Below the pieces are notes generated by a model. The model worked only from the letters and a program-made list of their open reading frames with translations. It made no database searches and was not told where the DNA came from. The position numbers and the translations under genes are program-made. Below are positions 45,897-53,191 of a DNA stretch of 64,000 bases, piece by piece (the stretch's first letter is position 1; each line of letters opens with the position of its first letter). This DNA is from an uncultured Chloroflexota bacterium (GTDB lineage: Bacteria > Chloroflexota > UBA4733): the NCBI GenBank assembly GCA_937967325.1, contig CALBSQ010000412.1, positions 14,052-78,051 of the forward strand. The letters run 5' to 3'.

Positions 45897-46583
45897 ATGC
45901 CCGTGGATCACCGTGCCTGCAGCGAGCACCCGGCGACCCGTGCCCAGGACCGTTGCGACCGCTGCGACCGGCCCTTCTGCGCGGCATGCTTGCGTGACGT
46001 CGGGCGCTGGCGGGCCTGCGACGCCTGCCTCGCCTGGCTGGAACGGGAGCGCCGGGGCAGGCCGCTTGGCGAGCGCCTGCGCGCGCTCCTGCCGTCCCTG
46101 CTCGCCGCCGGCGCCCTCGGGGCGCTCATGGTGGGCGGGATGCTGGCGATCGGCCGAGGTACGGGCGGCGCGACCTCCGCGGCCAGCCTGGTCGGGACCG
46201 CCGGGCAGGTCGGCTGCCTGGAGCGGCAGCCCGACCGATCGAAGCTGTACGTCGTGGGCGGCCTCCCGCTCCATGGCTACCCGCCGGCGCACCTGATCCT
46301 GGAGAATTGCGCCTTCCGGCCGCGCCAGGCCGTGCTGCTGGAAGGCAGCGTGTTCGGTTACGACGATCACGGCCAGCCGTTCTCGGAGCAGCTCGGGCCG
46401 GTGACAACCCAGGCGGCGACTAGCGGCGTGCTGACGGCGACGGTGGACATCCCCGATCACACCCGGTTCGAGGGATCCTACCAGTTGCGCATCACCGCCA
46501 TCGGACACGAGGGGAGCAACGCCACGGCCAGCCTGAGCGCGGAGGGGAACACCGTCCCGCCAACGCACACCGCCTCGAGCTAA
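45897..46583 (+). CDS. B-box-type zinc-finger membrane protein
   Basis: N-terminal zinc site CSEHPATRAQDRCDRCDRPF then CAACLRDVGRWRACDACLAW (residues about 6-45), one transmembrane helix (LLPSLLAAGALGALMVGGML), then an external domain with LILENCAFRPRQAVLLEGSV and beta-rich repeats. This layout, cytosolic zinc finger plus one helix plus exported domain, is known in uncharacterised Chloroflexota and actinobacterial proteins. The start is uncertain: ATG 45897 lacks a ribosome site, while AGGAG near 45836 precedes an in-frame ATT (45849). Confidence 0.7.
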   Translation: MPVDHRACSEHPATRAQDRCDRCDRPFCAACLRDVGRWRACDACLAWLERERRGRPLGERLRALLPSLLAAGALGALMVGGMLAIGRGTGGATSAASLVGTAGQVGCLERQPDRSKLYVVGGLPLHGYPPAHLILENCAFRPRQAVLLEGSVFGYDDHGQPFSEQLGPVTTQAATSGVLTATVDIPDHTRFEGSYQLRITAIGHEGSNATASLSAEGNTVPPTHTASS

Positions 46584-46617
46584 GTGGTGCATCCACGAAG
46601 TCGACCTGACTCTTCAC

Positions 46618-46727
46618 TGTCATCCTGAGCGGAGCGAAGGACCCCTGGCGGGCCAAGCCAGCCGCCGTGCCGACCCGCGCCGCGTCGACGGTGGGGCCAG
46701 GGGTCCTTCGCTCCGCTCAGGATGACA
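46618..46727. repeat. Long perfect inverted repeat of the TCATCCTGAGCGGAGCGAAG type
   Basis: Two 32-bp arms, 46618-46649 and 46696-46727, are perfect reverse complements and flank a 46-bp loop. The arm core TCATCCTGAGCGGAGCGAAG is a motif I recall as recurrent in intergenic regions of Chloroflexota and some other bacteria. No coding capacity. It lies between the B-box protein gene and the end of the RepO-DnaA(N) gene, where it could act as terminator or mobile hairpin. The remaining 46584-46938 holds nothing else recognised. Confidence 0.9.
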
Positions 46728-46938
46728 ACGGGAGGCCGGCGCATGGCGCTGGGAACCTCCGTGAACCTGGTGGACGAACCACTTAGACAAGGTTCAATGC
46801 GACATGCCAGTTTGGACCGCGTCGCCTCCGCTAGCGACAGGGAAACTGCCATGGGTGAGCCCACCGGAACTGAACCAGGTCTAAGTGCGTTGAACGAGGT
46901 TGCTCCTCAGGGGATTAGGCGGCACGGCAGCAATGCCG

Positions 46939-48042
46939 TCACCCGGCGCTGCTCCGGCGGACGCGACGGATGATCCCCGCTCTGCGCGCCGGCCTGGGAG
47001 ACGAGGCCGCGGGTCGCGGCTCGGGCGGCATATCGGCCGGCGCTGTCACCGGCGGCGCCGACGGGTTGGCTACCGCCGCGGACGGAACCAGGTTCAGCTC
47101 GACGGCATTTCCGGTGATAGCCTGCAGCTCGGCGCGGATTGCATCGGCGAGGTGGCGACCGATCCAACGCTGCGCCAGCACATGCGGCACTTCCAGTGTG
47201 GCGGTCGCTGCATCGATGGCCAGCAACCGCGTCGGAGCCAACCAAGTGCGAAACGTCACTTCACCGACGCGCTCCGACAAACGCGTCAGGGCGACGGCCC
47301 ACAGATCGGCCGGGGCTGGGGGGATCAGCGTCGGAGCGACGGTTGATGGCGTGGGACGCTTCTCGCCGGCCTGCGCGTTCTTCCCTTGTTGTGCTGTTGG
47401 TTGTACGACTGTTGATTGTGGGTGTCGCGCGGTATCCAGGGCTGGGCCGGGAAGGTTACCAGGCTGGTAACGCCCTTCCTCTCCCCCCGGTGTCGTTTCG
47501 CCACTACCCTGGTGTGAATTATTCCCCAGGGTGCTGGGCGGTTGACCTTTGAAGCGCAGGGCGAAGCTGGTGGGCAGGTTGCCCCGCTCGGGACTGCTGC
47601 GGCGCTGGCAGAGCACCACGCCCTTGGCCTCCAGGCCGTGGATGGCGGCGACGGCGGTCTTCCGCGCCAGCCCGGTGCCCTCGTCGAGGACGGAGCCGTC
47701 GCGCCTGGTGATGCCGCGACAGATCTGGTCGAGGCTGATAGTGTCGCTGTCTTTCTTGAAGCCGAAGGTGCGGCGGACGATGTAGGCCAGCACCTTGAAC
47801 TCGGCGCCGGTGAGGTGAGCCATCACGCGGTCGAGCAACACGTCGGGGAAGATGGTGCCGTTGGGGCTTTCCACGCCTTCGAAGACGAAGCGCTGCTGGC
47901 GACCAGCCGGCTCGATGTCCGCGGCCGCCTCGTCAAAGGCGGCCTCCGCTTCCACACGCTGGCGACCAACGTGTGGCGGCGGGGCGACAGCGGATAGGGC
48001 GGCAGGCTGAAGGCGTGCGGGGTCAAGACGGCGGGCGGTCAT
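46939..48042 (-). CDS. RepO-like winged helix fused to DnaA N-terminal domain (replication-initiator-like)
   Basis: 367 residues. Residues about 58-165 match phage replication protein O: NGTIFPDVLLDRVMAHLTGA followed by EFKVLAYIVRRTFGFKKDSD, then GLARKTAVAAIHGLEAKGVV. A polar linker follows. Residues 246-319 match DnaA domain I: LWAVALTRLSERVGEVTFRT, ATATLEVPHVLAQRWIGRHL and VELNLV. No AAA+ domain, so it cannot replace DnaA but could recruit helicase or DnaA partners. ATG 48042 overlaps the XRE stop (ATGA). Suggests an integrated plasmid or phage module. Confidence 0.82.
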   Translation of the reverse strand: MTARRLDPARLQPAALSAVAPPPHVGRQRVEAEAAFDEAAADIEPAGRQQRFVFEGVESPNGTIFPDVLLDRVMAHLTGAEFKVLAYIVRRTFGFKKDSDTISLDQICRGITRRDGSVLDEGTGLARKTAVAAIHGLEAKGVVLCQRRSSPERGNLPTSFALRFKGQPPSTLGNNSHQGSGETTPGGEEGRYQPGNLPGPALDTARHPQSTVVQPTAQQGKNAQAGEKRPTPSTVAPTLIPPAPADLWAVALTRLSERVGEVTFRTWLAPTRLLAIDAATATLEVPHVLAQRWIGRHLADAIRAELQAITGNAVELNLVPSAAVANPSAPPVTAPADMPPEPRPAASSPRPARRAGIIRRVRRSSAG

Positions 48043-48521
48043 GGCAGGGGGACCTGCCGCCAGCGGCGGGCCGCCAGCGCGATCTGCAGCCGGAAGTCGT
48101 GCCGCTCCTCCGCTGGGATGCTCGGATCGGCCAGGATGTCTAGCGCTGTCTGGATCGTGGCGTCCACCGGACCGGCCATGACCAGCGCGAGCAGCCGGAG
48201 CACGGCTTGCCGCTCCGCCGGCGGGCGGTTGGGAGCGCCGAGGAACTCGGCGATGCGGATCAGGGTCGGATCGGCCAGCCCGACGGCGTCGTAGGCCGTC
48301 GGTGCATACCCGGCCGCGGCGACGAGCCGGTCGGTCTGCTCGCGGTCCAGCCCGATGCCCGTGGCGAGGGCCAGCACCTGATCGCGCCCGGTCGGCTCGC
48401 GCTCACCGGCCTCCAGCCGGTTGATGGTGCCGGGGTTGATGTCGACGCGCCGCGCCAGCGCATTCTGCGAGAGCCCCGCCGCCTCGCGGCATTCGCGCAG
48501 GAGCTGAGGAAACGCCGTCAC
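48039..48521 (-). CDS. XRE-family transcriptional regulator
   Basis: Helix-turn-helix FPQLLRECREAAGLSQNALA followed by RRVDINPGTINRLEAGEREP, then a helical C-terminal domain (LADPTLIRIAEFLGAP and following) that may bind a partner or ligand. GTG at 48521 after AAGGGCAGTAGGT is preferred; an ATG at 48569 would add 16 residues with three Cys/His that look random. Overlaps and probably controls the RepO-DnaA(N) gene. The ATTGC cluster just upstream is its likely operator. Confidence 0.82.
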   Translation of the reverse strand: MTAFPQLLRECREAAGLSQNALARRVDINPGTINRLEAGEREPTGRDQVLALATGIGLDREQTDRLVAAAGYAPTAYDAVGLADPTLIRIAEFLGAPNRPPAERQAVLRLLALVMAGPVDATIQTALDILADPSIPAEERHDFRLQIALAARRWRQVPLP

Positions 48522-48536
48522 ACCTACTGCCCTTTC

Positions 48537-48665
48537 GCAATGGGACCACGCAATCATACAGCGGTGCATTGCAATTTGTCAATGCCATATTGCCCAACGC
48601 GAATAGCCATTGCGTAATGGCAGAGAACGGTGAGATGACCGCCACGTATCATTGCGCTATTGCAG
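48537..48665. repeat. Clustered ATTGC motifs: operator or iteron array
   Basis: Within about 130 bp the core CATTGC/GCAATG or ATTGC recurs at least seven times in both orientations: GCAATGG (48537), GCAATCA (48550), GCATTGCAAT (about 48566), CAATGCC (about 48580), ATTGCCC (48588), the 16-bp inverted repeat GCCATTGCGTAATGGC (48606-48621), and CATTGCGCTATTGC (48650). Lower GC than its surroundings. It precedes the XRE/replication-initiator operon. Confidence 0.6.
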
Positions 48666-48779
48666 TGGAACGAGGCGAAGGTCGGTTGGGTCGCGGGACG
48701 GGGATACTATAGTCTGGGCGGACGCGCCTCACCGCGGCGGCCCAGGCGCGTCGCCGGATGGATCCTGAAGGGAGAGGGA

Positions 48780-49481
48780 ATGAACCGACCGCCCCAACTG
48801 TTGCCCACGAACCTTGAAGACGGCCAGGCCCCCGGCATCCGCTATCGCATCCAGGGTGAGCTGGCGCCGGTGCTCCATACCTGGCTGGATGGCAGCGTGG
48901 CCGTCTTCTTCGAGCATCATATCGTCTTATGGAAAGACCCAGGGCTGGAGGTCGGCATCCACGCCGTGAAGGGCGCGCTCAAGCGGATGATCGCCGGTAT
49001 GCAGGTGTTCATGACCGAAGCACGCGGTCCGGGCGAGGTCGCCTTCTCCCGTGACGGCGCCGGCCACGTCTTCCCCCTCCATTTGCTGCCGGGCCAGTCC
49101 ATCCTGGTGCGAGAGCACCAGTTTTTGGCCGCCACCGCCAACCTGGAGTACACCTTCTCGCGCCTCAAGGGCATCACGAACATGCTCTACGGCTCCAGCG
49201 GCTTCTTCCTGGACCGTTTTAGCAGTACCCACCAGGAGGGTGTGGTCTGGCTCCACGGCTACGGGAACGTCTTTGAGAAGACGCTCGAGAAAGGCGAGCA
49301 GATCGACATCGAGCCCGGCGGTTGGATCTACTACGACCAGAGCGTGCAGATGAATCAGACCATCTACGGACTGCGCACGGGCATCTTCGGCGGGGCCGGC
49401 CGGCTGATCTGGAATCGCTTCACCGGCCCAGGCCGCGTCGGCATCCAATCCATGTATCTGCACCTGCCCACCGACGAGTAA
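48780..49481 (+). CDS. AIM24-family protein
   Basis: 233 residues. Beta-rich protein with Gly-spaced blocks: RIQGELAPVLHTWLDGSVAV, ITNMLYGSSGFFLDRFSS, VWLHGYGNVFEKTLEKGEQI and EPGGWIYYDQSVQM. These fit the AIM24/TIGR00266 family of unknown biochemistry. ATG 48780 follows GAAGGGAGAGGG. No signal peptide or membrane segment. Not obviously linked to neighbours. Confidence 0.87.
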   Translation: MNRPPQLLPTNLEDGQAPGIRYRIQGELAPVLHTWLDGSVAVFFEHHIVLWKDPGLEVGIHAVKGALKRMIAGMQVFMTEARGPGEVAFSRDGAGHVFPLHLLPGQSILVREHQFLAATANLEYTFSRLKGITNMLYGSSGFFLDRFSSTHQEGVVWLHGYGNVFEKTLEKGEQIDIEPGGWIYYDQSVQMNQTIYGLRTGIFGGAGRLIWNRFTGPGRVGIQSMYLHLPTDE

Positions 49482-49589
49482 TGCCGCGCCGGCTCGTGGC
49501 TGAGGTAGCTCTACAGCCAAGCTACGATGACAAATGCTTTGCACCAAGAGGACGGCTCCGCGGGTTTCCTCGCGGCTTGAGTTTTGGGC

Positions 49590-50330
49590 TCAGGCCCGCT
49601 CCACCGCGCCATGGGCGGCTTCCCAGGCCGGCAGCCCGCCGTCGAGCGCGTGCGCCTCGTAGCCGTGCTCGCGCAAGAGCGCGGCGGCCCGCTCGCTGCG
49701 CGAACTGCCGCGATGGCGCATGCTGCAGTAGGTGACGACGGGACTCTCGGACGGCAGCTCGCCCAGCCGCTGCTCCAGCTCGTCGGCGGGGACGTGTCGC
49801 GCGCCGGGCAGGTGGCCGGCCGCGTATTCTTCCGCGCCGCGCACATCCAGCACCAACGGCGGACGGCTGCTCTCTTGCTGCTGCCGCAGTGCCGGCGGAC
49901 TGATCAACTCTTCCATGCGGTACGTCCTTTCTGTACTTGACTCGTCCGGCCCCAGCAGCCTGTGGGGACCGTGTCCTTCCAGCACCTCATCCACAAGCTC
50001 ACGGATGCGCCCGCGCGCCTCGTCGAGGGCTGCCTGGCCCGCGGCGGTCACGGCGTAGTATCTGCGCACCTTGCCGCCGATCACCCGATCCTCCCGGGCG
50101 AGGTACCCGGCGGCGTGCAAACCGTGCAAGATGGGGTACAGGGTGCCGGGGCTGAGGTCGTAGCCATGGCGACGCAGTTCCGCGATCAGCGCGAGGCCGT
50201 AGACCGGCGCCTGCGCGGCGTGGTGCAGGATGTGGACCTTGATGAAGCCCAGCAGGAACTCCCGCGGCAGCCGGCCGCTGCGCTCACCCCCGGCGGAAGG
50301 CGGCGCTGATTCGTCGCTGAGGAGTATCAT
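49590..50330 (-). CDS. PadR-family regulator fused to a rhodanese domain
   Basis: Residues about 22-118 are a PadR winged helix (YGLALIAELRRHGYDLSPGT, LYPILHGLHAAGYL, KVRRYYAVTAAGQAAL). Residues about 137-246 are a rhodanese: PPLVLDVRGAEEYAAGHLPG, then the active-site Cys202 in VVTYCSMRHRGSS. The rhodanese Cys could sense sulfur, redox or oxyanion stress and change DNA binding. The gene is divergent from the ChrB-type cluster with a 281-bp gap, so it is a candidate regulator of that cluster. Confidence 0.85.
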   Translation of the reverse strand: MILLSDESAPPSAGGERSGRLPREFLLGFIKVHILHHAAQAPVYGLALIAELRRHGYDLSPGTLYPILHGLHAAGYLAREDRVIGGKVRRYYAVTAAGQAALDEARGRIRELVDEVLEGHGPHRLLGPDESSTERTYRMEELISPPALRQQQESSRPPLVLDVRGAEEYAAGHLPGARHVPADELEQRLGELPSESPVVTYCSMRHRGSSRSERAAALLREHGYEAHALDGGLPAWEAAHGAVERA

Positions 50331-50611
50331 GCGCGAGCTCTTCCATCTCTACCGGTAGGCGATATTGCTCTTCGATACCAATGATAGCAGGTACGGCGAG
50401 CGTCCGACGATGCGGGGGCGCAGGACATACCGGCGAAGTCTGCTACCTCGATGATGACCGCCCTCCCCCGACGGCGGCGCCACCATCACGTCCGCCGGGG
50501 CTCGACGAGTTCGAGAGCGTTCCCGGCGGCATGGGCGGGACAGAAGAAGAGGATTGAATGTCGCTTCATCTGGTACGGTAAGCGCGTTACGAGTGTGAGA
50601 TTGGTCGGCCT

Positions 50612-51142
50612 ATGCCCTGGCTCATCCTCATCTACACCGTGCCGAGCGAGCCGTCGCGGAAGCGGGCCGCGGTCTGGCGCGAGCTGAAGCGGGTCGGGGC
50701 GGTCTACCTGCGCGATGGCGTCTGCGCGTTGCCGGAGCGCGCGGAGACGGCGGTGGCGCTGCAGGCCATCGCGGCCACGATCGAGGGATTCGACGGCCGG
50801 GCCATTCTCGTGGAGGGGGCGCAGCTCGAGGACCGGCACGCGCAGCCCATAATCGACCAGTCGCGCGCCGCGCGGGCCCAGGAGTACGCGGAGGTAGCGC
50901 GGGATGCCGAGGGACTGCTGGGGCACGTGCGCCGAGAGACTCAGCACCGGGCGTTCACCTACGCCGAGCTGGAGGAGCTGGAAGCGGATCTCGGCAAGCT
51001 GAAGCGCTGGTACGAACAGGTCCGCGCTCGCGACTATTTCGCGGCCTCGACGGCCGGCCAGTTGGAGGAGCTGCTGGCGCGGTGCGAGGTGGCGTTGGGG
51101 GCGTTCCTGGAGGAAGCAGCCGGCCGGGAGGAGGCGACCTGA
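50612..51142 (+). CDS. ChrB N-terminal-domain protein (split ChrB, part 1)
   Basis: MPWLILIYTVPSEPSRKRAA then VWRELKRVGAVYLRDGVCAL and LEADLGKLKRWYEQVRARDY: the ChrB N-terminal domain. In canonical ChrB this is joined to a C-terminal domain in one about 310-residue protein; here the stop overlaps the next start (TGATG), giving two proteins. ChrB regulates or assists chromate resistance. No chrA chromate transporter is present. Confidence 0.83.
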   Translation: MPWLILIYTVPSEPSRKRAAVWRELKRVGAVYLRDGVCALPERAETAVALQAIAATIEGFDGRAILVEGAQLEDRHAQPIIDQSRAARAQEYAEVARDAEGLLGHVRRETQHRAFTYAELEELEADLGKLKRWYEQVRARDYFAASTAGQLEELLARCEVALGAFLEEAAGREEAT

Positions 51143-51645
51143 TGCGATGGGTGACCCGCCGCAACCTGCACGTGGACCGCACCGCCTGTCCGTGGCTGAT
51201 CCGCCGGTTCATCGACCCGGAAGCAGAGTTCGTGTTCGTGTCCACTGGCGCCGAGCCCGCCACAGTGGACGGACTTACCTTCGACATGCGTGGGGGCGAG
51301 TACAGCCACGTGGATGGCCGCTGCACCTTCGAGGCCATGGTGGAGCGCCACCGGCTGGAAGGGGATGCGGCGCTGGTGGAGATGGGGCGGATCATCCGCG
51401 ACGCCGACGTGCCGCCGGGCCGAACCCGCCGTCCGGAGGCGGCGGGACTGGACGCGCTCATCCGGGGCTTCCAGCGCTCGACGCCGGACGATGGGGAGAA
51501 GCTGCGGCTGACCTCCCCGTTGTACGAGGCGCTCTATACCTATTGTCGGATGAAGGTAGCGGATCGTGCGCCGGGGCGTCCCGCCGCGCGCCCTCGCCTG
51601 AGCTATCGCCGGCGGGTGACGGACCACCTGAACGAGGAAGCCTAG
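51142..51645 (+). CDS. ChrB C-terminal-domain protein (split ChrB, part 2)
   Basis: MRWVTRRNLHVDRTACPWLI followed by RRFIDPEAEFVFV is the ChrB C-terminal signature (Cys in DRTACPWL). Later: FDMRGGEYSHVDGRCTFEAM (His/Cys) and YEALYTYCRM. 167 residues. Translationally coupled to part 1. A second paralogue follows 200 bp downstream. Confidence 0.85.
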   Translation: MRWVTRRNLHVDRTACPWLIRRFIDPEAEFVFVSTGAEPATVDGLTFDMRGGEYSHVDGRCTFEAMVERHRLEGDAALVEMGRIIRDADVPPGRTRRPEAAGLDALIRGFQRSTPDDGEKLRLTSPLYEALYTYCRMKVADRAPGRPAARPRLSYRRRVTDHLNEEA

Positions 51646-51846
51646 GGCAGGGCTGCCGGCAGCGCGGCGGGAGTGGCGCGGCCCGCCGTGCCGATAACAA
51701 CTGTTCATGATAGGATAGCGTGTGACGACGGTTAGCGCCGGTACCTGCGACGGACATGGGGGTGGCAAGTCCGGTGCGCGGCAGCAACCGAGCGCGGTCA
51801 GCGTATCAGGGTGACCGCTCACGGAGGTCGGAGAAAGGGGCCTGGG

Positions 51847-52269
51847 ATGAAATGGGTGACGCGGGCGCGGCCGAAGGTGGATCGGATCGCCTGCCCCTGG
51901 CTGATCAAGCGGTTTGTGGACCCGCAGGCGGCGTTTCTGTACGTGCCGGCCGAGCAAGTGCCGGCCGTGGCGGAGCGGGAGAAGGCCACGCCGTTCGACG
52001 TGCCGAATGTCGAGCTGGGCCACCACGGGGCCGAGTGCAGTTTCGACGCCATCCTCAAGAAGTATCAACTGACGGACCCGGCGTTGCAGCGGCTGGCGCT
52101 GATCGTGCGCGGGGCGGACACGCCGGCCAAGGATCTGACGCCGGAATCGCGCGGCCTGGAAGCTATCGCCGATGGGTTCCGTCGCTTGTATGATGACGAT
52201 CACCAGCAGTTGGCCGCGGAGTCTGTGGTCTACGACGCGCTCTACGCCTTCTGTCAGGCGGCTGGGTAG
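51847..52269 (+). CDS. ChrB C-terminal-domain paralogue
   Basis: MKWVTRARPKVDRIACPWLI followed by KRFVDPQAAFLYV, FDVPNVELGHHGAECSFDAI and YDALYAFCQ: same family as the previous gene but clearly divergent (roughly 40% identical by eye). 140 residues. AGAAAGGGG before ATG 51847. Conserved Cys/His residues suggest metal or oxyanion binding. Confidence 0.85.
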   Translation: MKWVTRARPKVDRIACPWLIKRFVDPQAAFLYVPAEQVPAVAEREKATPFDVPNVELGHHGAECSFDAILKKYQLTDPALQRLALIVRGADTPAKDLTPESRGLEAIADGFRRLYDDDHQQLAAESVVYDALYAFCQAAG

Positions 52270-52275
52270 GCTAGC

Positions 52276-53175
52276 GTGGGACTGACGCTACGCGGGTACG
52301 TCGCGTTGCCGCCGCACGCGGCGGACGGCTTCGACCACGGCGATGTCGACCGGGCGAGCGGGCAGGTGTTCGTCGCCCACACGGCGACCGGCAGCGTGGA
52401 GGTGCTCGACGGCGAGCGGCTCGCGCACCTCGCCACCATCCCAGGCTGCCCGGAGGCGAGCGGAGTCCTGTGCGCCCAGGGTGACGGTCTGGTGTTCGCC
52501 GCCGCGCGCGGCGGCGGCGTGGTGCTGGTGCTGGACGTGGCGTCCCGGGCCGTGCGGCGCACCGTTGCCGTCGGGCCGAAGCCGAACGGCCTGGCCTGGG
52601 ACGCGGGCCGCGGGCGACTGCTGGTGGCGGACGTCGAGGATTTCCGGGCACGGCTAGTGGATCCGACAACGGGCGATTTGCTGGCGAGCGCCGAGTTGCC
52701 CGGGCGACCGCGCTGGTGTGTGTACGACCGTCGAGGTGACCGCTTCCTGGTGAACATCCGCGAGCCGGCCTGCGTGGCCGTCCTGGACGCGGCGACACTG
52801 GCTCCGGCGACGCAGTGGGACAGCCCGGTGGCCGGGCCGCACGGGCTGGACCTGGACGACGCGGGCGGGCGGGCCTTCGTGGCCTGCGACGGGGGCGCCA
52901 CGGTCGTGCTCGACCTCCGGACGGGCCGAGCAGTGGCGTCGGTACCGATCGCGGGCGAGCCGGATGCGATCTGGTACGACCCCGTTCGGGAGCGGCTCTA
53001 CGTTGCCGTGGGCCGGCCGGGGGTCATCCAGGTCGTGGACTGCCGGGCGCTGCGCGTAGTGGAGCAGGTGATCACCGAGGTAGGGGCCCATACTACGGCG
53101 TTCGATCCGGGCCGGCAGCGGCTGTACGTGTTCCTGCCGGGCAGCGGTCGCGCCGCCGTCTACGACGCCACCTAG
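52276..53175 (+). CDS. YncE-like beta-propeller protein
   Basis: 299 residues of repeated blade motifs: DVDRASGQVFVAHTATGSVE, PKPNGLAWDAGRGRLLVADV, GPHGLDLDDAGGRAFVACDG and EPDAIWYDPVRERLYVAVGR, about seven blades. GTG start 6 bp after the previous stop. No signal peptide, so cytosolic unlike many relatives. In the ChrB cluster; function unknown, perhaps a ligand-binding scaffold. Confidence 0.83.
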   Translation: MGLTLRGYVALPPHAADGFDHGDVDRASGQVFVAHTATGSVEVLDGERLAHLATIPGCPEASGVLCAQGDGLVFAAARGGGVVLVLDVASRAVRRTVAVGPKPNGLAWDAGRGRLLVADVEDFRARLVDPTTGDLLASAELPGRPRWCVYDRRGDRFLVNIREPACVAVLDAATLAPATQWDSPVAGPHGLDLDDAGGRAFVACDGGATVVLDLRTGRAVASVPIAGEPDAIWYDPVRERLYVAVGRPGVIQVVDCRALRVVEQVITEVGAHTTAFDPGRQRLYVFLPGSGRAAVYDAT

Positions 53176-53191
53176 CGCGGGGAAGCGCCGA

